From NCBI RefSeq assembly GCF_901709675.1, contig NC_051094.1:11898501-11962500 (forward strand): 64,000 bases of DNA, given 5' to 3'. The DNA is from Syngnathus acus. Lineage: Eukaryota; Chordata; Actinopteri; Syngnathiformes; Syngnathidae. A program made the translations under genes and the position numbers. Of this stretch, positions 57,801 through 64,000 are shown piece after piece (positions within the stretch are counted from its first letter, which is position 1; the number at the start of each line of letters is the position of its first letter). The notes under the pieces were generated by a model, which was not told the DNA's origin, searched no databases, and worked only from the letters and a program-made list of their open reading frames with translations.

Positions 57801-60800
57801 GTTCCGCTTCTCCACCTGATATCACATTGACAGTTATCCCATGTTATATTAGGTTTTAATTATTATGATTATTCTGAATCATGAATTATGATGACATTTT
57901 TAATACATCATCATCGTACCCTGTTGCCTTCGGCAAACACTCTCTGAGCAGCTTCCCTGGCCATGGCCTTGGCGATAGTGTTGGGGATGGGGACTCCCTG
58001 AGGCTGCGGCAGGATCCTCTGAGGAGAGGGCGAACGGCGTGTTTGAAAGGGCGGCGGCTCCAGGTTGGGTCCGCGCATCGGAGGCAGCGGGGAAGGAGAG
58101 CGTTCCCAGGGCGGGCCGGGCCGCATGCTCGCCTCGTGCTCTTTGGTTTCAGGTTCTCTGGCACTTAGGAGCGGTTTTGACTTGGGCCCGGGCGGGCGCT
58201 GGAACTGAGGATTGGCGTGGGGCGGAGGGTGACAGATGGGCTGCGAGTGCGTCTGTGCGTGAGGCTGGGCTCGAGACAGAGGCTGCACTTGTGGCTGGGG
58301 ATGGATTGGCGGATATGTGGATGGATAAGGAGGGTGAGTTTGGGGGAGAGGTGGGTGAGACGGTGGGTGAGGCAAAGTGTGTGGGGGCCCAGTAGTTCGA
58401 TGCGACAGACGAGGAGAGCCCAGTAGATTATGCGGGATGATGGCCACAGGTGAATCCTGGGACTCTCCTTGTGTTGATAACGTCCTTACGATGACCTCCC
58501 TGGCCTCCAAGCATTTGATTCTGTTTAACTCCACTGTCACATAGTCTGCTGTCGGGTACAAGACTTCTGCAATCTGCACAAAACAACCACAGCGTCAACA
58601 ATTTAGTGTGCATATCTGCTAATTCGTGCTGTTGTTGAATTCATCTTTTTTTTTTCCTTTTAGGTGGCTGGCTAAATTAAACCCAAGCCAAGAAACACCA
58701 TGTAGAAACTGTCGTCCATGCCTTCGTTACATCTCGGCAGGATTACTTTATTTTTGGAGGAAGTCAGTCCTCCCCCAAGTGTCTCCAGTTGGTCCAAAAT
58801 GTTGCTGCCCGCTCGTCTCTTATCTGGAGCTTGTAGGAAGGAACACATAACTCTTGGATTTTCACAAAATTCTTGGATTTGGTTTTAAATCTTTAAATAG
58901 TCTCGCCCGACCTTACCACTGAGCTCCTCCACCGCTACATACTTAACCCTGTGCTTCTGACCAGACACTACTAGAGGAACTAAGAGGACTAAGCGGAGCC
59001 TCAGAGGGGATCCTCAGAGGGGATCAAGCTTTTTCCATTACCGGACCCCACACTTGGAATGACCTTCCGTTATTAAAAACACGTTCACTGCCATTGACAA
59101 GTGTACTTTGTCTTTACGTTTTTTTTTCTCATTGAGGATAGATGGGAGAGCATCTGCTGCGACCCCACTGTAAATCACAAACTTTACTGATGCACAAACA
59201 CCAATAGATGACATCAACGGCCCATTTTAGATATAAGGTCAGCACAGCCTCTGAGTCCACAGGGAGAAACGGCTGCATTTTGTGCAACCTACCCTTTTCT
59301 ACTACTAAAAGAGCAGAAAACGAGAGAATCGGGTTGTTTTTTCCTTGTGAAGGGAAAGTGTGTATTCTTTCATTTGGTAGTTTGGTGCTCATAAAATTAT
59401 TGACCGCAATATCCCACAGCTCTGGAAAATATCCAAATGCTTTAAAATGGCTGGTAGTGAATGTGGTTTATGTTAGGCCACTCTTTTCATTGGTGTTTTG
59501 ACTCAGCATGAAACTCCACGTTGTTTTAGTGTTATTATGTCATGAATTCATTCTTTTAATGGTTTGTTTTGTCATGGCTGATTTTTATTTTAAGTACTGC
59601 ACTTTGTATGCAACTGTGGTTTTTAGAATGCTTTATAAATAATGTTGAGTTGAAAATGTATCAAGCTGAATTTGATATGTACATTGAACAGTTCACCTGT
59701 AAAGTTCATAATGCATTTTATATTATGATATCCAATAACGATAACACAAAAGTTTGGGGAGTCGTATTTGAATTTCATAAACCCTATTTTAAATGATGAA
59801 TTTTTTGAAGGGGGGGGGCTAAGTGAAACTAAATATTTGTATTCAGTCATCATGACGTACAACTTTTCATGAATTTAATCTGCAGGGGAGCGGCCACTTT
59901 ATAGATGATGAACGTGCTGACATTCAAACAATTTTATCTTGCTTGGATATTAACATTCTTCTCTTCCTCCAGAAGGGGGCAAAAGAACACTACTAAACCA
60001 TTCACATTGCCACAAAAGTATTAAAACAACCTAGTACCTTTTCTCCCTTTGTGCATACAGCATATCCAATGACACTGGCACCGTTGGAAGTACCAGCTGT
60101 AGTCAGCGGTGGTGGCTTCCATCTCACCTGCAGAACCCCGGGTGTCTGACCACATTGGACCTGAACCTCCTGTGGCGGGAGCGGAGGCCCTGGGGACCAC
60201 AAACAGGGAGATAAATAGTCTTGAAAGTTAGAACTAACTTGTTAACCCCACTCCTCTGATGAGTTGAACTGATGTGAAACCCACAGTGCCACCGTCAGTG
60301 ATTTCTTTCTTTCCAACATGTACAGTATCTTATATTTAACTGCTGTTACAATACTATATTTTGCCACATAAATGTTACATATTTATACAATTTCAATACC
60401 ATCGGTATTCACAAGACTCCTTGATAAAATATTTAAAGTTTTTCACTGTAAGATTCTTTTTTCCGACAAGATAAACACTGCTTAGTGGATCTGCGAAAAT
60501 AAAAAATGCATTTGGAATAAATGAAATGATGACCTGACTAAGCCGTGGGTAGAATGATAACAGATGGAAAGGGAGTTTAAAAACTCACGCCGAACCTGAG
60601 AGACAAACTAGCATTGCGCTAAACTAGAATGAATGGGACCAAAGAAAAAATATCCAGTTTAATGTTGGCCAGGGCACGAAACACCTTTTTGTGAGTTGAT
60701 ACACTGCAACAACGTGTTGGTGAATCTGGCTTTGCAAATGTATAATGTGCTAAATGCACTCCATGTTTCCTTGTTTAGATTCATGTAAGAATAATATAAA

Positions 60801-63800
60801 ATATTTTAAACAGCTGTCTGTAGAATGCAGTGCAATTTGACACCACAAAATTAAAACTATGGTCATAAAAATATTGTCAATAGTATTTTAATTTATATTT
60901 ATATTTAATTTTAATTCTATTTATCAAAAAATACTATTACATTTGAGCTGGAAGTTGTATTGGATCACTTTATGTTCAGGTTATCACATTGTTGTGGCTG
61001 GCTAGCGTATACATATCTAGAGTATTGGCAATGTTTACGACACTAAGCTTTAGTCGAGGGCAATCAAAACATTTAAAAAAAGAATACGGAGGAGAACTAT
61101 AGCTTTGATTCTGATTTCTGAATAAATGTGCTTGAGTGAACCGCATTTACTAGAATTCAGCAATCAGCCAGTTATCGTATAATGTTGGCTTAACAATAAG
61201 ACAAGGGAACACAATTATTTCCACAGTTTGTCAGTGCTGCGTGCACTAAGGAGCAAGCTGCACACAGTAATTAGATGCAGTGCTTGTCTGTATGAAGCTA
61301 TACTAGTGCCGACACATTTCCACTAAGACAAAACACAGTCTTAGACAGGCAGCTATAGCTGTTCTACGAGTCTATTTCAACTTGTGATATTTAAATTTCT
61401 TGTCAGAACAAATAGTTTCTCTGGGAGCAGTGAGTGAATGATTTTGGGCAGTTGTTACTTTCATTAATCCCAGCTGCAGACACAGAATTTATGGCAAGAA
61501 ACTTGAGGCTGCACTTTTCGAAAGTGCAAAAATGAATACAGAAACTGTTTGAGGAAGACACGTTGAGTTTGAAAGGCTCCACAGTTCGCCCAGACATTGT
61601 CCAGTGCACAGGAGACTCTTTTAATCATCTCTAATTAAATTGTTCAATGGATGGATAATGTAATGAACTCATCAGGTTTTCCGATCAGATGGCAACAGGA
61701 AAAGCACAGCGTGACGCGTCTTATGGTGCCCCCTTCTCCATTCATCATCTTGCCATTTCTGTGCAGCATTCTGATTTTCAATCAATTACAGCGCTTCCTT
61801 TCTCTGCTTACATTGCCAAGACCCAAACCACACACACGCGCACGCACGCACGCACGCACACACACATTCCCGAATACATTCATCTGATTCTAATTGTCAC
61901 AATTGCCTGCTTTCATGTGCCGTAGAGTGTTGAACAGTGGGTCCAATGAAAAATAATGAAAAACTATCCATCAATTTTCTATTTCACTTGTCATCAGGGC
62001 CGCAGGTGAGCTCGAGCCTTTCACAGCTGACTTTGGCCCAGAGAAACCCTGGACTGGTCGTCAGCCAATAGCAGGACACATATTGACAAAACCAATTATA
62101 TTTACGTTATCAGGCACAGTATGTATAGGAGTGGAAGTAGATCTGCTAACTGGGCACATCCGAGATTATGTCGGGCAATTGTGCAAAATTGCCACACGGT
62201 TCGTTTTGCACGGTCTGAGAGAAATTTATGCAAATCAACTAATTCTATATGTATCATGCGATTTGTCAAACCTGAGATGAATTACGATCACAGATTTTTC
62301 CTAGGTTATGAAACGCAGGCACAAACCAGCACACAAAGAGCACGCAAAATGACAGTCGGACTTTAGACCTTTTCGGCTCATGAAAACATTTTTCAAACCT
62401 GAAAAGCAAACACAAACACAAAACAGAAACAAAAACCATTGCGACATTCTCTCTATTGAGCAATGCCCTTTTGGAGCTTCTAAATGAAGGGCTGAACTAG
62501 ATCTAGCCACAAGAAGGAGTCAAATCGAAGCACCTAGCAAAACTCCTTTCAACTTCGCATTTTTGTTTCATGACAATAGAGGTTACGTGCAACCAGCATC
62601 CACCTTTGTCAAAACAAGACGAAGCACTTTCATCCAGCTCAGGCGAGTGGCGGAGGATCCCTACGACAGCAGACCAGGACAAAGCACCATACAATGACTG
62701 TGTTAGACAATGGACCCTATATTTGTGCCCAACGTGCAATCCAACTGTGCACTCTTTCTTTTTATATTTACTACCTAGACTTTGCACAGGGAGAATCGGG
62801 CGTAACACGCCGTTTGTGTCGCAGCACCCCTCATTTGCATAAAAATCTGTGTGGTCGGCACGCATGCCGTGCTTGACGTTGCGGGACCAAAAATAGACTC
62901 GCTGGGGTCCGTGCATCAGATTGACGCAGGCAAAGTGCATTTATAACTACAAAAGCATCAACAAGCTCACATTCTAAAACTTAGTAGAGACCTGCACATT
63001 TACAAAATGCTAAAAACACGTTCAACAATATCCAATCCATCATGTCTACTAAATGTCAAGGTTGCACTGTTGCTTATTTTGGATGGTGGAACAGGCCAGT
63101 AATTAGGGCCGACAACTAGTTCTAGCTTGATCCAGTCAATCACCTAACACCTAAACAGGACCTATTCAATGTGTTTGAGTAGTGGTCGGAAACCATCAAA
63201 GTAAACCATCTAGGTCTACACAGGAGAAAATCTTATGTTATTCTAATGAGCCAGCTTTAAAAGACGTTAGTTTCAATGAAATGGAATCTTTTGGAGCCAA
63301 ATTGTTTTTTGCTTTGCTTCTCAAGCAACGCGCACAGCAGGATTACAAGAACAGCAAAAAAGGTACCATATTTTCCGCACTATAAGGCGCACCGGATTAT
63401 AAGGCGCACCTTCAATGAATGGCCCATTTTAAAACTTTGTCCATATATAAATCCATATATTTGGACACGCCTGCTGTAGTGGCTCAATATTGGTCCATAT
63501 ATAAGGCGCAACGGATTATAAGGCGCACTGTCGCTTTTGAGAAAATTGGAGGTTTTTAGGTGCGCCTTATAGGTGCGGAAAATACGGTAGCATGAGTCAA
63601 ACTATCATTCCAACTTGTTTGAGTGCTATTTGTGTTAGTGATGAATGAATAATTAGTTCTGCATCCTGAATGCACAGTATGGTTTATCGTGAGTTCATGT
63701 GCAGGCTCACCTGCAGGTTGAGTGCAGAACTCCACAGAGATTTCCCTCTTGTCCCTCTGCTCCGTTGGAAGCTGCCAAGGCACCTGGTGTGTCTGTGCCA

Positions 63801-64000
63801 CAACCTTCACTTTGTAAACCGTCATGGGCTTCAGGTTGAAGAATTGGTATTTATATCCCCCGGGCTTTATCATGTCGTACTCTGCGCCATTGAGGAAGAG
63901 GGTGTGGCTGTAGTTGCTGTTGCTGGGCATCCAAGAGAGCTCAGCTGAGCCCTGTGTGATGTTGTCCACCCGCAAGTAATAAGGTGCCACCACCACATCT
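45866..64000 (-). CDS. rimbp2: RIMS-binding protein 2, presynaptic scaffold (partial; last 14 coding exons)
   Basis: Exons in transcript order: 63711-64000 (partial), 60038-60189, 57920-58573, 57666-57815, 56788-56961, 54584-55333, 53589-53697, 52981-53106, 50569-50750, 50073-50241, 49391-49494, 47708-47779, 46684-46818, 45866-45892. They join in one frame for about 1030 residues. RIM-BP2 links RIM and voltage-gated calcium channels at presynaptic active zones through SH3 domains. Visible here are two fibronectin type III modules, a proline-rich linker, acidic and basic low-complexity segments, SH3-II, SH3-III and the tail KKSVHFTP. The 5' part, including SH3-I, lies beyond the right edge. 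Family membership is certain from the SH3 and tail sequences; the paralogue call is supported by piwil1 and fzd10 next door. Confidence 0.95.
46521..46605. repeat. (CA/CG)n microsatellite in rimbp2 intron
   Basis: A mixed ACGC and ACAC run of about 85 bases in the intron just downstream of the SH3-III exon 46684-46818. Confidence 0.93.
46684..49494 (-). other. rimbp2: rimbp2 exons for SH3-III
   Basis: Exons 49391-49494, 47708-47779 and 46684-46818 encode MIALYDYDPRESSPN, ELTFCAGDVITVFGE, DGFYYGELNG and GLVPSNFLEEVPDD, a complete SH3 fold. If the last donor (AGG|GTACAT at 46683) is not used, the frame continues for seven codons to a TAG, giving an alternative C-terminus. Confidence 0.94.
47780..49390. 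other. rimbp2 intron, nothing else seen
   Basis: AT-rich intronic DNA without a recognisable repeat or conserved open frame. Confidence 0.5.
50073..50750 (-). other. rimbp2: rimbp2 exons for SH3-II
   Basis: Exons 50569-50750 and 50073-50241 encode FVALFDYDPLSMSPNP, EELPFKEGQVIKVFG, DGFYRAEI and GLIPCNMV, a complete SH3 fold. The ALFDYDP and IPCNMV motifs form the proline-peptide groove that binds RIM and calcium-channel tails. Confidence 0.95.
50751..52980. other. rimbp2 intron
   Basis: No rimbp2 exon is evident here. A plus-strand frame at 51520-51825 has a protein-like stretch (RRWNFVVPYVEGLSENH) that resembles a degraded reverse-transcriptase-element fragment, but the match is weak. The rest is AT-rich. 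Confidence 0.4.
52981..53697 (-). other. rimbp2: rimbp2 exons between the cassette exon and SH3-II
   Basis: Exon 53589-53697 carries GNSPPHGNANRLDHTGRRP, related to the GN...RVDHMGRR segment of mammalian RIM-BP2. Exon 52981-53106 (126 bases, phase 1 at both ends) encodes an acidic and serine-rich piece and could also be skipped in frame. Confidence 0.83.
54584..55333 (-). other. rimbp2: rimbp2 250-codon cassette exon with distant branch point
   Basis: Exactly 250 codons, phase 0 at both ends, so it can be included or skipped without changing the frame. It encodes a charged, serine- and arginine-rich segment with no known fold (for example KSLRSKRLHSIPEVEEE and KRTLTRQCSVEEEF), likely disordered and rich in phosphorylation-type RxxS sites. 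The minus-strand acceptor CGTGGAG|GCATAC has a poor pyrimidine tract, and no AG occurs for 195 bases before it. Confidence 0.82.
55336..55530 (-). promoter_or_regulatory. rimbp2: AG-exclusion zone and distant branch point before the rimbp2 cassette exon
   Basis: There is no CT dinucleotide on the plus strand from 55336 to 55530, hence no AG on the transcribed sense strand. At its far end the sense strand reads TAACTAAT (branch adenosine candidate at 55506) followed by a long pyrimidine tract (55462-55500). This places the branch point about 173 nt from the acceptor, an arrangement known from regulated exons. Confidence 0.7.
56062..56262. repeat. Local duplication in rimbp2 intron
   Basis: A unit containing ACTACAATTTGATTGAAAAT and ATGGTTTTACATCCA occurs twice about 120 bases apart. 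The second copy lacks about 31 internal bases. Confidence 0.75.
56788..57815 (-). other. rimbp2: rimbp2 exons: acidic linker with polyhistidine
   Basis: Two phase-0 exons (57666-57815 and 56788-56961). The second begins with six CAT codons (HHHHHHPHHY) right at the splice acceptor, followed by a conserved serine-rich and acidic stretch (SSRGSDLSDIMEEDEED). Confidence 0.9.
57920..58573 (-). other. rimbp2: rimbp2 exon: end of FN3 module and proline-rich linker
   Basis: 218 codons. The first 45 close the FN3 fold. The middle is an exceptionally proline- and histidine-rich tract (repeats such as PPHTLPHPPSHPPLPQ), and the end carries the conserved RRSPSPQRILPQPQGVP and AKAMAREAAQRV segments. The proline tract offers SH3-binding sites and looks expanded by slippage. 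Confidence 0.92.
58655..59085 (+). mobile_element. L2-type LINE fragment (3' end of reverse transcriptase ORF)
   Basis: On the plus strand, broken frames encode pieces typical of the C-terminal part of fish L2-like LINE polyproteins: a SRQDYF motif, then QSSPKCLQLVQNVAARS, then GTHNS. Stops and frame shifts interrupt it. It lies in a rimbp2 intron, antisense to the gene. Confidence 0.65.
60038..60189 (-). other. rimbp2: rimbp2 exon: start of the next fibronectin type III module
   Basis: 50 whole codons after a shared glycine, including LQVRWKPP and NGASVIGYAV. The module finishes in the following exon with VRTLSTQGES. Confidence 0.92.
60190..63363. other. rimbp2 intron
   Basis: No exon is evident. 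It contains a short ACGC/CA run (61828-61866), a decayed piece of the fish CTGGTCGTCAGCCAATAGCAG repeat (61975-62080) and a dispersed repeat copy (62700-62940). Confidence 0.5.
62700..62940 (+). repeat. Dispersed repeat, copy 2
   Basis: This copy shares ordered blocks with 30460-30720 (AATCCAACTG, CGGGCGTAAC, CTCATTTGCATAAAA, GTGGTCGG, GCTTGACGTTGCGGGA). It extends further right than copy 1. Confidence 0.5.
63364..63589. mobile_element. TA-flanked MITE with ~28-bp terminal inverted repeats
   Basis: The body (63366-63587) starts CCATATTTTCCGCACTATAA and ends with the near-complement TATAGGTGCGGAAAATACGG, flanked by TA on both sides. Internal TATAAGGCGCA motifs recur. It has no coding capacity. 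Its ends belong to the same family as the pogo-like element at 44636, consistent with Tc1/mariner/pogo TA targeting. Confidence 0.78.
63711..64000 (-). other. rimbp2: rimbp2 exon: fibronectin type III module (cut by window edge)
   Basis: It encodes a complete beta-sandwich pattern (APYYLRVDN, AELSWMPS, YKYQFFNLKP, YKVKVVAQ) and ends at donor CTGCAG|GTGAG in phase 1. The right part may extend past the window. Confidence 0.9.

Noticed and set aside
58039-58426. Plus-strand frames opposite the proline-rich rimbp2 exon
   Set aside because: Antisense shadow caused by GC-rich proline codons.

Overview
This window is vertebrate nuclear DNA, almost certainly from a teleost fish and probably a percomorph. 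It has large introns with GT-AG borders, abundant di- to pentanucleotide microsatellites, fish-type dispersed repeats, and three genes in the order fzd10 - piwil1 - rimbp2, which matches the human 12q24.33 block FZD10/PIWIL1/RIMBP2. No prokaryotic features, CRISPR array, tRNA gene or rRNA gene was seen.

Layout. 1-10200 is intergenic and holds only simple repeats and a SINE-like fragment. An intronless Frizzled-10 gene (CDS 10930-12681, +) follows a GC-rich upstream stretch. 12682-16859 is its 3' flank. 16860-23740 is a complete, reverse-oriented endogenous retrovirus (ERV) with two identical 395-bp LTRs, a 5-bp target duplication and a tRNA-Phe-type primer site. Its interior is badly eroded: a gag zinc knuckle, an integrase tail and env remnants are visible, but no reverse transcriptase core. 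23741-34000 is repeat-rich intergenic DNA. piwil1 (+) spans about 34127-41840. I could thread 20 coding exons in one open frame giving an 859-residue Piwi protein with an intact D-E-D-H catalytic set, preceded by a non-coding first exon behind a TATA box. rimbp2 lies on the minus strand, converging tail to tail with piwil1. Its last 14 coding exons (about 1030 residues) and long 3' UTR occupy 42300-64000, and the 5' part of the gene runs off the right edge.

The genes are functionally unrelated: a Wnt receptor, the germline piRNA effector, and a presynaptic active-zone scaffold. They are linked only by ancient synteny. It is worth noting that a very young retrovirus sits about 10 kb upstream of the piRNA effector gene.

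The best leads are: (1) a 250-codon rimbp2 cassette exon whose acceptor is preceded by a 195-nt stretch with no AG and a branch-point-like site about 173 nt away; (2) the young but apparently non-autonomous ERV with a triplicated leader segment; (3) a perfect 19-bp hairpin with an E-box loop; (4) a pogo-like transposon remnant in the rimbp2 3' UTR; and (5) a GC-AG intron between catalytic exons of piwil1. All exon borders were read by eye from splice consensus and reading-frame continuity; no alignment was run.
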